Below are positions 1-8,492 of a stretch of 23,415 nt of DNA, piece by piece. Each line of letters opens with the position of its first letter. Position 1 is the first letter of the stretch. The position numbers and the translations under genes are program-made. Origin of the DNA: GYS-P2D sp964414425 (GTDB taxonomy: Bacteria > Bacteroidota > Bacteroidia > Chitinophagales > Saprospiraceae); the NCBI GenBank assembly GCA_964414425.1, contig CAYPWL010000045.1, forward strand, positions 1 to 23,415, given 5' to 3'. The notes beneath the pieces were generated by a model. The model was not told the DNA's origin and ran no database searches. It was given only the letters and a program-made list of their open reading frames with translations.

Positions 1-380
1 TTGCAAATAAGTGAGTTACCGTGCAGCCTATGGGCGCTATTCAGTAGCTTAATTATTTTCGGACCTGTCATATACGGCGTTAGCCCATTATCACCAGAGA
101 TTAATCCTTTAATACATTTCAATGTGAATTCGGATAATTTCATTCTTCAAATTGTGGATAACCACGGTTTATCTTATCAAAATACCTCTTTTTGATCATT
201 TTTTGATGTTAACATTAAGGATAAGAACTGCTTAGTGAGTAGTAGATAGAAAGTAAGTCTACCTTATTATTCGATCGATTGATAATAAGTCAGCTGCCTT
301 ATTTAAGATCCCTCTCGAAACTCATTATAATCGCCCTAACCACCGCATAAAGGAGCCGTTCAGGCTACCCATAATATTCC
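1..380. other. Intergenic leader upstream of argS, no convincing gene
   Basis: This stretch is AT-rich and I find no recognisable gene. A 64-codon frame (1-195, plus strand, TTG as first codon at the window edge) stays open but resembles no family I know; it could be the 3' end of a gene cut by the window or a chance frame. From 196 the sequence has stops in all frames, a short T-rich direct repeat (tttttgat at about 188-207) and an 8-bp inverted repeat at 263-289. The only likely functional element is the -7 motif just before argS. Confidence 0.5.
263..289. repeat. 8-bp inverted repeat upstream of argS
   Basis: CTTATTAT (263-270) and ATAATAAG (282-289) are perfect reverse complements around an 11-nt centre containing TCGATCGA. 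The arms are pure A/T apart from one C/G pair, so an RNA hairpin would be weak and no U-tract follows. It could be an operator for the argS operon (about 120 bp from the start codon), a remnant of a terminator for an upstream gene, or chance. Confidence 0.35.
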
Positions 381-388
381 TACCTTTG
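381..388 (+). promoter_or_regulatory. Putative -7 promoter element of the argS-glnS-pyrR-pyrB operon
   Basis: TACCTTTG matches the Bacteroidota housekeeping -7 consensus TAnnTTTG exactly and lies 23 bp before the argS ATG, giving a predicted leader of roughly 15-20 nt. No good TTG/TTTG -33 element is visible at the usual distance, so the promoter is supported by one box only. Confidence 0.5.
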
Positions 389-411
389 CAATCGATTTTG
401 GAGACCATATT

Positions 412-2259
412 ATGATTGATCATTTAGAGGGTATAAAGACAAGTATACAAGAGTCGATTCAGCAGTGTTTTGATCATTACATTGCTATGGGGGATGTGAT
501 CCTGCAACACACTAAGAAAGAGTTTGAGGGAGACTATACCTTGGTGGTGTTTCCATTCACTCGACTGTTCAGAGATAAGCCTGAGGCAATTGCCACTACC
601 TTAGGAGATCATCTGAAGGCGAATAGTGAGCTCATCTCTGACTACAATGTGGTCAAGGGCTTCTTGAACCTATCGCTCAATCACAGTTATTGGGTTGATC
701 GACTTCATACATTACAAGAGATCGAGGGCTTAGGACAGCTTGAACCAAAGGAAGGTAAAGTCTTGGTGGAGTTCTCCTCTCCCAATACGAACAAGCCATT
801 GCACTTAGGTCATATCCGTAACATCTTATTGGGATGGTCCACGAGCAAGATCCTCGAAGCGGCAGGATACCAAACGAATAATATACAGATCATCAATGAT
901 CGAGGCATCGCCATCTGTAAGAGCATGCTCGCATGGCAGCTACATGGCAGTGGCGATACACCTGTGTCAACTGGTGTGAAGGGAGACCATTTCGTAGGGA
1001 AGTATTACATAGAGTTTGAGCAACAGTTTAAGGCAGAGTATAGTGCTTGGCAGACCTCAGATCAGGGACAAGAGTTACTCAAGAACAAACTGGCCGAAGG
1101 GCAAGATGCTGAAGACTTTTTTAAAAAATACAAGAACAGCTACTTCAACGAGCATAGCGCATTGGGCGCTCAAGCCAAGGAGATGTTGCTCAAGTGGGAA
1201 TCTAACGATACCGACGTGCGACAACTTTGGGCACAGATGAATGGCTGGGTATATAGCGGATTTGATCAAACTTATGATGCCTTAGGGGTGAGCTTTGACA
1301 AGTTATACTATGAGTCTAACACCTACTTGATGGGTAAGGATCTAGTAGCGCAAGGTTTGGAGTCTGGAGACTTCTATCGCAAGGATGATAGCAGTGTCTG
1401 GGTAGACCTGACAGAGCAAGGCCTCGATGAAAAAATATTGCTGCGAAGCGATGGCACTTCGGTATATATGACGCAAGATCTCGGTACCGCACAGAATCGC
1501 TATGACGACACTGGCGCTACTAAGATGATCTATGTCGTAGCAGATGAGCAGGATTATCATTTCAAGGTGCTTTTTGAGATTATGAAGAAACTCAAGGCGC
1601 CATTCGCTGATGGGCTGTACCATTTGTCATACGGTATGGTAGATCTGCCATCGGGTCGGATGAAGTCACGAGAGGGTACAGTAGTTGATGCGGATGACCT
1701 TATAGCCGAGGTGATCGGTGCGGTGAAATCTGCCGCGCAAGAGCGTGGTGAGCTCGTAGATCTAACTGAAGAGGAGCGAAGCGAGATCTATCGAAAAATA
1801 GGCTTGGCAGCATTGAAGTTTTTCATCCTTAAGGTTAATCCTAAGAAACGCATGATCTTCAATCCTGAGGAGAGTGTCGATATGCAGGGACAGACTGGTC
1901 CATATATCCAGAATGCGTATGTGCGTATACAGTCGATCAAGAGACGCATCGCTGGTGAGGTTACGGCAGATAGCACTCAATATACTAAGCTGGATCCTAC
2001 TGAGATCGAGATCATTAAGATGCTGATCGACTATGAGCAGCAGATAGAGCAAGCGGCGGCGGAGTATGATCCATCAGGCATCGCCACCTACTCGTATGAG
2101 TTGGCTAAGCGATTTCATAAGTTTTACCACGATGTACGAGTAATCAAAGCAGAGAGTGCAGAGGCCAAGTCCTTCCGATTAGTACTATCAGATATGGTAT
2201 CGAGAGTATTGGGACATAGCATGGATTTATTAGGGATAGAGATGCCCGAACGGATGTAA
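412..2259 (+). CDS. argS: Arginyl-tRNA synthetase
   Basis: This cytoplasmic class I synthetase charges tRNA-Arg with arginine using ATP. The 615-residue protein has an N-terminal additional (Arg-S, tRNA D-loop binding) domain over about residues 1-110. The nucleotide-binding signature follows as SPNTNKPLHLGH, with HLGH at 131-134. The KMSKS loop is degenerate, GRMKSREG around 415-422, which is normal for ArgRS. The C-terminal part is the helical DALR anticodon-binding domain with the typical QTGPYIQNAYVRI stretch near 494-506. The ATG is preceded by an exact -7 promoter box and no Shine-Dalgarno, as usual in this phylum. It is the first gene of a tight four-gene operon; glnS starts 14 nt after its stop. 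Length and motifs agree with an intact, functional enzyme. Confidence 0.97.
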   Translation: MIDHLEGIKTSIQESIQQCFDHYIAMGDVILQHTKKEFEGDYTLVVFPFTRLFRDKPEAIATTLGDHLKANSELISDYNVVKGFLNLSLNHSYWVDRLHTLQEIEGLGQLEPKEGKVLVEFSSPNTNKPLHLGHIRNILLGWSTSKILEAAGYQTNNIQIINDRGIAICKSMLAWQLHGSGDTPVSTGVKGDHFVGKYYIEFEQQFKAEYSAWQTSDQGQELLKNKLAEGQDAEDFFKKYKNSYFNEHSALGAQAKEMLLKWESNDTDVRQLWAQMNGWVYSGFDQTYDALGVSFDKLYYESNTYLMGKDLVAQGLESGDFYRKDDSSVWVDLTEQGLDEKILLRSDGTSVYMTQDLGTAQNRYDDTGATKMIYVVADEQDYHFKVLFEIMKKLKAPFADGLYHLSYGMVDLPSGRMKSREGTVVDADDLIAEVIGAVKSAAQERGELVDLTEEERSEIYRKIGLAALKFFILKVNPKKRMIFNPEESVDMQGQTGPYIQNAYVRIQSIKRRIAGEVTADSTQYTKLDPTEIEIIKMLIDYEQQIEQAAAEYDPSGIATYSYELAKRFHKFYHDVRVIKAESAEAKSFRLVLSDMVSRVLGHSMDLLGIEMPERM

Positions 2260-2273
2260 TAGTTAATTAGACA

Positions 2274-3962
2274 ATGAGTAAGACATTACAAGATATAATC
2301 GGCGAACCAAGAAACTTCTTAGAGGAAGAAATCGAGAAAGATATCGCCGCAGGCAAGGTGCGTAAACCTATACATACGAGGTTCCCGCCGGAGCCTAATG
2401 GTTATCTCCATATCGGGCATGCCAAGGCAATCTGTATCAATTTTGGCATCGCACTAAAGTATGGTGGCAAAACGAATCTTAGATTTGATGATACCAATCC
2501 TGCTACTGAGGATACAGAATATGTCAATGCGATCAAGCGAGATATTGAGTGGTTGGATTTTGACTGGGGAGACCGAGAGCACTATGCCTCAGACTACTTC
2601 CAACAGTTATATGACTTTGCTCATAAGTTGATAGATCTGGGCAAGGCCTATGTAGATGACTCGACTGCCGAGGAAATCGCCGAACTGAAGGGCACACCGA
2701 CCAAACCTGGTGTCAATAGTCCTTTTCGCGAGCGCAGCATCGCCGAGAATAAGGAACTCTTCACAGGCATGAAGGAAGGCAAGTATGAGGACGGCTCCAG
2801 AGTGCTCCGTGCCAAGATCGATATGAGCAGCCCCAATATGCATATGAGGGATCCAGTCATCTATCGGATCAAGAGAGATACGCATCACCGTACGGGTGAT
2901 AATTGGATTATCTATCCGATGTATGACTTTGCCCATGGGCAATCTGATAGCATTGAGGAGATCACACACTCGCTCTGCTCATTGGAGTTTAGACATCACA
3001 GACCGCTCTACAACTGGTGCATCGAAAATTTAGAGATCTTTCCATCCAGACAGATCGAGTTTGCCCGTATGAATGTGGCTTATATGATCACCAGTAAGCG
3101 TAGGCTAAGACGTCTGATCGAGGAGGGCAAAGTGACTAACTGGGATGATCCACGGATGTCGACTATCTCAGGGATGCGTCGTCGAGGCTATCCGCCAGCG
3201 GCACTGCGGACCTTCTGTGAAAAGGTGGGGATTGCTAAGCGAGATAATATTATCGACATCGCACTACTGGATGCATGCGTGCGAGAAGAGCTCAATAAGA
3301 CGGCAGATCGATTGATGGTGGTCCTTGACCCTATCAAGGTGACCATCACCAACTATGAGGGTGCAGGTGAGCAGCTTTCGATTATTAATAATCCAGAGGA
3401 GGAAACTCCTACGGAGCGTTCGGTGGCCTTTAGCCAGTCCATCTATATCGAACGTGCCGACTTTATGGTTGATCCGCCTAAGAAGTTCTTTAGGCTTGGG
3501 CCAGGACGTGCCGTACGATTGAAGGGGGCATACATCATAGAATGCACCGACTATAAGCTCGGAGCAGATGGCGAGGTAGAAGAGGTGATCTGCAAATATT
3601 ATGAGAACAGTAAGAGCGGTAGTGACACCAGCGGCGTAAAGGCTAAAGGTACCCTACACTGGGTCTCGCAAGATCATGCGGTAGACATTGAGGTACGTCT
3701 GTATGATCGCCTATTTACTGATCCAACTCCAGATGCACATGAGGATAAGGACTATATAGACTTCTATAACGAAGACTCATTACAAGTGATTCCTGCAGCC
3801 AAAGCTGAGCAAGCAATTAAGACGTGTGAGGTCGGTGTAGGTGCACAGTTTATGAGAAAAGGATATTTTGTGAAAGATCCCGATAGTACAGAGGATCACA
3901 TCGTATTCAATAGAACGGTAACTTTGCGAGATACTTGGAAAAAATTGCAAGAAAAAAAGTAG
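2274..3962 (+). CDS. glnS: Glutaminyl-tRNA synthetase
   Basis: GlnRS charges tRNA-Gln directly, so the organism need not rely only on the Glu-tRNA(Gln) amidotransferase route. The 562-residue protein shows the class Ib signature RFPPEPNGYLHIGHAKAI with HIGH at 46-49. FDDTNP at 71-76 and the tRNA acceptor-binding region follow, then a KMSKS-equivalent ITSKRRL at 272-278. The C-terminal half (about 335-555) is the two beta-barrel anticodon-binding domain of GlnRS; TLHWVSQDHA and the LYDRLF segment support GlnRS over non-discriminating GluRS, which lacks beta-barrels. Length is close to the E. coli enzyme. It sits 14 nt after argS and 5 nt before pyrR, so co-transcription with both is very likely. 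Confidence 0.97.
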   Translation: MSKTLQDIIGEPRNFLEEEIEKDIAAGKVRKPIHTRFPPEPNGYLHIGHAKAICINFGIALKYGGKTNLRFDDTNPATEDTEYVNAIKRDIEWLDFDWGDREHYASDYFQQLYDFAHKLIDLGKAYVDDSTAEEIAELKGTPTKPGVNSPFRERSIAENKELFTGMKEGKYEDGSRVLRAKIDMSSPNMHMRDPVIYRIKRDTHHRTGDNWIIYPMYDFAHGQSDSIEEITHSLCSLEFRHHRPLYNWCIENLEIFPSRQIEFARMNVAYMITSKRRLRRLIEEGKVTNWDDPRMSTISGMRRRGYPPAALRTFCEKVGIAKRDNIIDIALLDACVREELNKTADRLMVVLDPIKVTITNYEGAGEQLSIINNPEEETPTERSVAFSQSIYIERADFMVDPPKKFFRLGPGRAVRLKGAYIIECTDYKLGADGEVEEVICKYYENSKSGSDTSGVKAKGTLHWVSQDHAVDIEVRLYDRLFTDPTPDAHEDKDYIDFYNEDSLQVIPAAKAEQAIKTCEVGVGAQFMRKGYFVKDPDSTEDHIVFNRTVTLRDTWKKLQEKK

Positions 3963-3967
3963 CGTAG

Positions 3968-4519
3968 ATGACTCCCGATAAAGTCATATTGCCACAATCC
4001 AGATTTCAATTCACTATCAAGCGTCTGTGTCATCAGTTGATAGAGAACTATGATGACTTTGATAATGCGTGCATCATAGGGATTCAGGACCGAGGAGCAT
4101 TGCTGTCGGATAGGATTCACTCAGTCCTCACAGACGAGATGGGCGTCAAGACAGAATATGGCAAGCTGGACATCAGCTTTTATCGAGATGACTATCGTCG
4201 GCGTGATACGGTGATCAGCCCCAGCGCTAATCTGATTGACTTTATCATCGAGGATAAGAAGGTCATCTTGATAGATGACGTACTCTATACGGGGCGCACG
4301 ATTCAAGCGGCGCTGATGGCGCTACAGCAGTATGGACGCCCAGCAGAAGTAGAACTATTGGTACTGGTAGATCGTCGGTTTAACCGCCACCTACCTATCG
4401 AAGCAAATTATAAAGGCTTGACAGTAGACGCTCTCGATGAGGCCTACGTCAAAGTGGAATGGGAACACCAGAGCGGCGTTGACCAGGTTACTTTGTTCAG
4501 TAAAAAGATGGACACATAG
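3968..4519 (+). CDS. pyrR: PyrR, PRPP-binding pyrimidine regulator/uracil phosphoribosyltransferase
   Basis: PyrR proteins are type I phosphoribosyltransferase-fold proteins. In Firmicutes they bind pyr mRNA in a UMP-dependent way and attenuate transcription, and many also convert uracil plus PRPP to UMP. The 183-residue protein has the PRPP loop VILIDDVLYTGRT at 99-111 and the family segments IGIQDRGALLSDRI (37-50) and LVDRRFNRHLPI (133-144), which fit PyrR better than other phosphoribosyltransferases. It lies 5 nt after glnS and 1 nt before pyrB. I see no anti-antiterminator/terminator pair near pyrR or pyrB. Whether this protein controls transcription here, acts on translation, or is only a salvage enzyme cannot be told from sequence. 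Confidence 0.92.
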   Translation: MTPDKVILPQSRFQFTIKRLCHQLIENYDDFDNACIIGIQDRGALLSDRIHSVLTDEMGVKTEYGKLDISFYRDDYRRRDTVISPSANLIDFIIEDKKVILIDDVLYTGRTIQAALMALQQYGRPAEVELLVLVDRRFNRHLPIEANYKGLTVDALDEAYVKVEWEHQSGVDQVTLFSKKMDT

Positions 4520-4520
4520 T

Positions 4521-5456
4521 ATGGCACAAGAGGGTCTGAGTACTAAGCATTTGTTGGGTATAAAGTATATCACTGCTGATGATATCAATCTCATATTTCA
4601 GACAGCAGATGGATTTAAAGATGTGCTCAATAGACCGATTAAGAAAGTGCCGACCCTCAGAGATGTCACTATCGCCAACTTATTTTTTGAAAATTCTACT
4701 CGTACTAAGCTATCCTTTGAACTCGCAGAGAAACGACTCTCGGCAGATGTAATCAACTTCTCTGCATCCTCCTCATCAGTTAAGAAAGGGGAGACGCTGC
4801 TTGACACTGTCAACAATGTTTTAGCCATGAAAGTCGATGTCGTAGTGATGCGTCACCCCGTGCCAGGAGCACCGATGTTTTTGGCGGATAAGATAGATGC
4901 CAGCGTCGTTAATGCTGGAGATGGTACCCACGAACATCCGACACAAGCGCTGCTCGATGCATATTCTATCCAGAAGGCGCTTGGTAAGGTCGCAGGAGTC
5001 AATGTGCTCATCGTTGGAGATATAAAACACTCCAGAGTAGCACTGAGTAATATCTTCTGTCTGCAGAAGCTCGGCGCGAATGTAAAGGTCTGTGGTCCGC
5101 CGACGCTCATCCCTAAACACATAGAGTCACTGGGAGTCGAAGTCGTATACGATCTCGACGAAGCTTTGGCGTGGTGTGATGTAGCCAATGTGTTACGGAT
5201 ACAACTCGAGCGCCAAGATATCCAGTACATCCCGAGCTTGAGAGAATACAACTTGTACTACGGCATCAGCAAAGAAAGACTGAGTCGGCTGGACAAGCAG
5301 ATTACCATTATGCACCCTGGCCCGATCAATAGGGGTGTGGAGCTCAATAGCGATGTGGCAGACTCTGAACAAGCAATAATCTTAGAACAGGTAGAGAACG
5401 GTGTGGCAATACGTATGGCTGTACTGTACCTTTTAGCCGGGTCCAGAGCAACTTAG
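4521..5456 (+). CDS. pyrB: Aspartate carbamoyltransferase catalytic chain
   Basis: PyrB condenses carbamoyl phosphate with aspartate to carbamoyl aspartate, the committed step of de novo pyrimidine synthesis. The frame stays open upstream to 4437, but I place the start at the ATG at 4521. That gives 311 residues, the usual length, and begins 1 nt after the pyrR stop; the upstream 28 codons overlap pyrR and look unlike the family. Carbamoyl-phosphate binding FFENSTRT spans 55-62, the mobile loop SSSVKKGET 84-92, HPTQALLD 139-146 and the aspartate-side HPGPINRGVE 265-274. No pyrI regulatory chain lies nearby, so a simple catalytic trimer is likely (inference). It is the last gene of the argS-glnS-pyrR-pyrB operon. 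Confidence 0.96.
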   Translation: MAQEGLSTKHLLGIKYITADDINLIFQTADGFKDVLNRPIKKVPTLRDVTIANLFFENSTRTKLSFELAEKRLSADVINFSASSSSVKKGETLLDTVNNVLAMKVDVVVMRHPVPGAPMFLADKIDASVVNAGDGTHEHPTQALLDAYSIQKALGKVAGVNVLIVGDIKHSRVALSNIFCLQKLGANVKVCGPPTLIPKHIESLGVEVVYDLDEALAWCDVANVLRIQLERQDIQYIPSLREYNLYYGISKERLSRLDKQITIMHPGPINRGVELNSDVADSEQAIILEQVENGVAIRMAVLYLLAGSRAT

Positions 5457-5503
5457 CGTCTGTTCCAACTGTTAATATCGCATTAAATACACGTGAGCCT
5501 GGA

Positions 5504-5511
5504 TAATTTTG
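5504..5511 (+). promoter_or_regulatory. Possible -7 element for the exported thioredoxin gene
   Basis: TAATTTTG fits TAnnTTTG and lies 41 bp before the ATG at 5553, in the 96-bp gap after pyrB. No clear -33 TTG is visible, and I see no terminator for the preceding operon, so read-through from pyrB remains possible. Confidence 0.35.
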
Positions 5512-5552
5512 CTGCAACATTCTTGTTATAAACAGGTACTACTAATAGCATT

Positions 5553-6971
5553 ATGAAATCACTGATCTTTACTCTCTTTTGTACGATTTTGGTAAGCTTC
5601 AATCTCTCATCTCAAGTAGATATAGACTTTGAGGTAGAAGGCTACAATTCTGACACGCTGTTGTTGGCTTATTACTACGCCGATAAGATATTGATCACAG
5701 ATACACTGTACAGTCAGGGTGAAAATAGATTTAACTACACAAGCGACTCCTTGTTGCCTCATGGTATGTACTTAGCCGTGTCTCCATCAGGAGATTATTA
5801 TTATCAACTATTAGTGGATAGTGATGATCAAGAGTTCTATGTCAATATTAACAATGATCGTGAGCGTCCAATCTTATTCGAAGGTAGTGACGAGAATCTC
5901 ATGTTCTATGAGTACATGCACTTCCTCACAGTAAGTCGTGGCGAGATCGCTAAGTTGGATCAAGCCCTCAGTACTACGGATTCGACGATGATCAGTATTA
6001 CCGATCAGCTTCAGAAGGATAAGGTAAATGTCAATAAGATGGTAGAGCAGCGCCAAGAAGAGATCTTGACCGAGCACCCTAATTCGGTTACTGCCTTATT
6101 GCTCAAGTCCAATATACCCTTTCAGTTTCCAGAGTTTACGGGAACCTCAGAAGAGTTGGAGCTTAAGAAATATAGATACTATAAGGATCGCTACTTTGAT
6201 CAATTAGATATGTCTCATCCAGCCATATTGCGCACACCTGTATTAGATCAGCGTATCAGCTATTATATCGACAATCTTACGCCAAGTGCGCCAGACTCGA
6301 TCATAGAGTCACTTGATGTGATCTTAGGCTTATTAGAGGATAATCCAGATGCCTTTCAATACTACCTAAGCAACTTCTTGAATGACTATGGTAACTCAAA
6401 GTATATCGGCATGGATGCGGTATATGTACACCTTGCCCTGGAGTATTATGGCAAAGGAAAAGCGGATTGGGTCGAAGAAGAGAATCTTAAAGAGATCGTG
6501 GGTAATGCTAAAAAGCTCAAGCCGACACTGATCGGTAAGGATGCACCAGACTTCAGTGTTAAGAGTCAAGATGGCACTGAGTATACCCTCGACAGTTTCA
6601 ATAAAGACTTTACCATATTGATGTTTTGGAAGCCAGATTGTAGCCACTGTACTAAGGCTATGCCCCATATCATTGAGTTCGTAGAGAAGTATAAGGATGA
6701 GTCCGTTGACCTCTTAACCATCTGTACTAAGACAGGCAAGGACTATGGAGATTGCTGGGAAGGTGTCGAAGAGAAAGGCATGATCGAGCTACTGAATACA
6801 GGAGATGAATTTCATCGCAGCAGAATCTTTTCTAAGTACTATGTCAACTCGACACCGGCGATCTACATCTTAGATAAGGAAAAGAAGATCAAGCTTAAGA
6901 AGGTCCCTGCCGAAAATCTTGACGCCGTAATGCAACAGCTTATGGAGATTGATGCGGCTTCGGGCAGTTAA
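5553..6971 (+). CDS. Exported TlpA-like thioredoxin-fold protein with DUF4369-like N-terminus
   Basis: A 472-residue secreted protein. Residues 1-20 form a Sec signal peptide ending SSQ, without a lipobox cysteine, so it is probably periplasmic and soluble. Residues about 22-110 resemble the beta-rich DUF4369 domain common in Bacteroidota thiol-disulphide proteins, and 115-315 is a helical linker of the DUF5106-like type. Residues 325-465 are a TlpA/AhpC-type thioredoxin domain: IGKDAPDFSV, then WKPDCSHC with redox cysteines C363 and C366, and the cis-proline loop NSTPAIYIL with P435. Further cysteines C391 and C401 sit within the domain. A role as thiol-disulphide reductant in the envelope is inferred. 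It lies alone, after pyrB on the same strand, with divergent material downstream. Confidence 0.85.
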   Translation: MKSLIFTLFCTILVSFNLSSQVDIDFEVEGYNSDTLLLAYYYADKILITDTLYSQGENRFNYTSDSLLPHGMYLAVSPSGDYYYQLLVDSDDQEFYVNINNDRERPILFEGSDENLMFYEYMHFLTVSRGEIAKLDQALSTTDSTMISITDQLQKDKVNVNKMVEQRQEEILTEHPNSVTALLLKSNIPFQFPEFTGTSEELELKKYRYYKDRYFDQLDMSHPAILRTPVLDQRISYYIDNLTPSAPDSIIESLDVILGLLEDNPDAFQYYLSNFLNDYGNSKYIGMDAVYVHLALEYYGKGKADWVEEENLKEIVGNAKKLKPTLIGKDAPDFSVKSQDGTEYTLDSFNKDFTILMFWKPDCSHCTKAMPHIIEFVEKYKDESVDLLTICTKTGKDYGDCWEGVEEKGMIELLNTGDEFHRSRIFSKYYVNSTPAIYILDKEKKIKLKKVPAENLDAVMQQLMEIDAASGS

Positions 6972-6976
6972 TTACA

Positions 6977-7006
6977 TTAGTTGGATTGTGCGTTAGTTGG
7001 ATTGTG
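6977..7006. repeat. Tandem 14-bp direct repeat (TTAGTTGGATTGTG x2)
   Basis: Two perfect copies of TTAGTTGGATTGTG (6977-6990 and 6993-7006), separated by CG, begin 5 bp after the thioredoxin-gene stop. Looser TTAG-rich echoes continue to about 7060. It is short and AT-rich, probably a local slippage duplication in non-coding DNA. Confidence 0.6.
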
Positions 7007-7158
7007 TGTTCGTACTTTAGTTCCTTAGTGTTGAGGTTTATGGGTTTGATTAGTTGATTGACTTTTTTCATCTTGACCATAGGGAAAGATCTTCTGGCAT
7101 AATATCCAAGCCTTGTTTGGCTTTGTGAGATTCTGTGGTGCTGCCTTACGAGGTCCAT

Positions 7159-7412
7159 TTATCTGTTCGTCATAATCCGTCTAAATGCTGTGATAACAGC
7201 GCCTATCAATGCCCCAACACCACTGCATATCAATGGCATACCAACGAGCGCTCCAAATGCAAGGATAGTACCTTAGCTCAACCCTGGAGTACCCATTGAT
7301 TCTGGATTGAGATATTCGAGTGATACTAAAGTATCGATCAGCAATCCTCCAACAGAATACCTAATACTAAGCCCACTCTCATACCGAGATATCCTGTGCG
7401 CTTACCATTCAT
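7159..7412 (-). pseudogene. Decayed small two-helix membrane protein gene (frameshift plus in-frame stop)
   Basis: The minus strand starts at ATG 7412, 12 nt after the VOC gene stop, and reads MNGKRTGYLGMRVGLVLGI. A frameshift occurs near 7366-7354. The -1 frame then gives YSVGGLLIDTLVSLEYLN and a PES-GTPGLS stretch, meets TAA, and continues as GTILAFGALVGMPLICSG and GALIGAVITAFRRIMTNR to a TAA at 7159-7161. Pieced together this is a protein of about 86-87 residues with two hydrophobic helices and a basic C-terminus. The observed GGTATTCTGTTGG would become in-frame (GILYSVGG) if a second TATTCTG copy were restored, so a 7-bp slippage deletion is a likely cause (inference). The internal TAA could be a mutated tyrosine codon. 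I do not recognise the family. Confidence 0.65.
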
Positions 7413-7424
7413 GAAGTATCATTA

Positions 7425-8489
7425 TTAATCCTTCTTGCGATTGAGGCTTAAGGCCTTAAGCATCCATTTAGGCAATGGCTTAGCGGGGTCCCGCTTGCGT
7501 AAGTCGAGATACCATCCGAGTTTTTTGAGGATAGGAATTTTATGGGCTTCGACGAACTCGATCAAGGTGCCATCAGGATCTTCTATGTAGGAGAAGTGCC
7601 CTGCGGCTTCGCCCATGTCAAAACTATCGCTGCTATCCACTGTAAATGGATGTCCAGCTGCCTCACAGCGCTTTTTCATGGCCTCCATGCCTTGGATATC
7701 ATAACAGAGGTGTATGTATCCCATGTCTCCCCAGAATCGCCCTTCAAAGAGTTTCTTAGGAGTTCGATCCATGGCTTGTACCAGTTCGAGCTCACTACCG
7801 CCGATCCACTCACTGAATGGTCCTCGGCGCTTCTTGCTGTGTCGGATTAAAACTCTGCGATAGGACTCATGGCCTCCTGATATCGTCTTGTAATCATCAT
7901 GGACACCGGTAGTGTCATAGACTATGTCATCATATCCCAACACTTCTCTATAGAACTTGAGGGATTGCTCGATGTCGGACACTCCGATGGTGCACCCATA
8001 GATTCCACCGGTGCTTGCTTTAGTATGTGCAAACCACTCGTCAGCATGGACGACCTCAATGATATTGCCATATGGGTCTAAGCAATAAAAGTGCTTACTG
8101 CCATCTGGTGCGACAACTGGCTCGGACAGCAGTTCGATATTGATATTCTTGAGGTGCTGATATGTTTTAGTGACGTCCTTACTCTTGATCTTAGCCATGA
8201 ACAGTCCAAGATCACCGAGAGCTGCCTCAAACTTGATGGGCTCAGGAGTACGCTGCGTGTATTGCCAGATTTCAAGTCCACCACCGCCCTGTAGGCTCAT
8301 GGCCAGGACAGCGTGACGTTCTCTTGGCTCGCCACCCGTATATGGCAACATAAGTTCTGCTGTAGCAGCATCATCAAATATCGGGATGTCTATCAAGAAC
8401 GCTCGACGATACCACTTCCACAGTTTGTAGGTGTCGGGATTGCCTATGCCTACCTGTTGTATGCCACCGATGATCGGATCACTTCTCAT
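7425..8489 (-). CDS. Two-domain VOC (glyoxalase/extradiol dioxygenase superfamily) protein
   Basis: A 354-residue cytoplasmic protein with two tandem vicinal oxygen chelate modules, roughly residues 8-150 and 161-318. Module ends are typical: YCLDPYGNIIEVVHAD (E145) and YIEDPDGTLIEFVEAH (E311). The second module also has GYIHLCYDI (H260), a usual metal ligand. Where the first-strand histidine is expected I read GIQQVGIG and GIYGCTIGV, so the classic His-His-Glu site looks incomplete and catalysis is uncertain. The tail (about 319-354) is basic and amphipathic. It begins 3 nt after the stop of the alpha-oxoamine synthase gene, so the two are surely co-transcribed, suggesting a role in the same lipid or amino-ketone pathway (inference). 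It is not convincingly 4-hydroxyphenylpyruvate dioxygenase. Exact substrate unknown. Confidence 0.85.
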   Translation of the reverse strand: MRSDPIIGGIQQVGIGNPDTYKLWKWYRRAFLIDIPIFDDAATAELMLPYTGGEPRERHAVLAMSLQGGGGLEIWQYTQRTPEPIKFEAALGDLGLFMAKIKSKDVTKTYQHLKNINIELLSEPVVAPDGSKHFYCLDPYGNIIEVVHADEWFAHTKASTGGIYGCTIGVSDIEQSLKFYREVLGYDDIVYDTTGVHDDYKTISGGHESYRRVLIRHSKKRRGPFSEWIGGSELELVQAMDRTPKKLFEGRFWGDMGYIHLCYDIQGMEAMKKRCEAAGHPFTVDSSDSFDMGEAAGHFSYIEDPDGTLIEFVEAHKIPILKKLGWYLDLRKRDPAKPLPKWMLKALSLNRKKD

Positions 8490-8492
8490 GTT

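Noticed and set aside
1..195. 64-codon plus-strand frame at the left edge
   Set aside because: It may be a truncated 3' end, but the translation resembles no family, has no upstream context, and such a length occurs by chance in AT-rich DNA.
4437..4520. 28-codon N-terminal extension of PyrB
   Set aside because: It overlaps the pyrR coding sequence in another frame and is unlike the family N-terminus; the ATG at 4521 gives the normal length.
7107..7124. Hairpin AAGCC-TTGTTT-GGCTT as terminator of the thioredoxin gene
   Set aside because: Only a 5-bp stem, no T-run, and over 130 bp downstream of the stop.
6940..7158. 72-codon minus-strand frame downstream of the decayed membrane gene
   Set aside because: It is mostly the reverse reading of a repeat-rich non-coding stretch and the end of the thioredoxin gene; low-complexity, no family likeness.
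7425..8489. 4-hydroxyphenylpyruvate dioxygenase for the two-domain VOC protein
   Set aside because: The overall two-module size fits, but the first metal-binding histidine is missing and the C-terminal HPPD signature is not seen; the operon context is also different.
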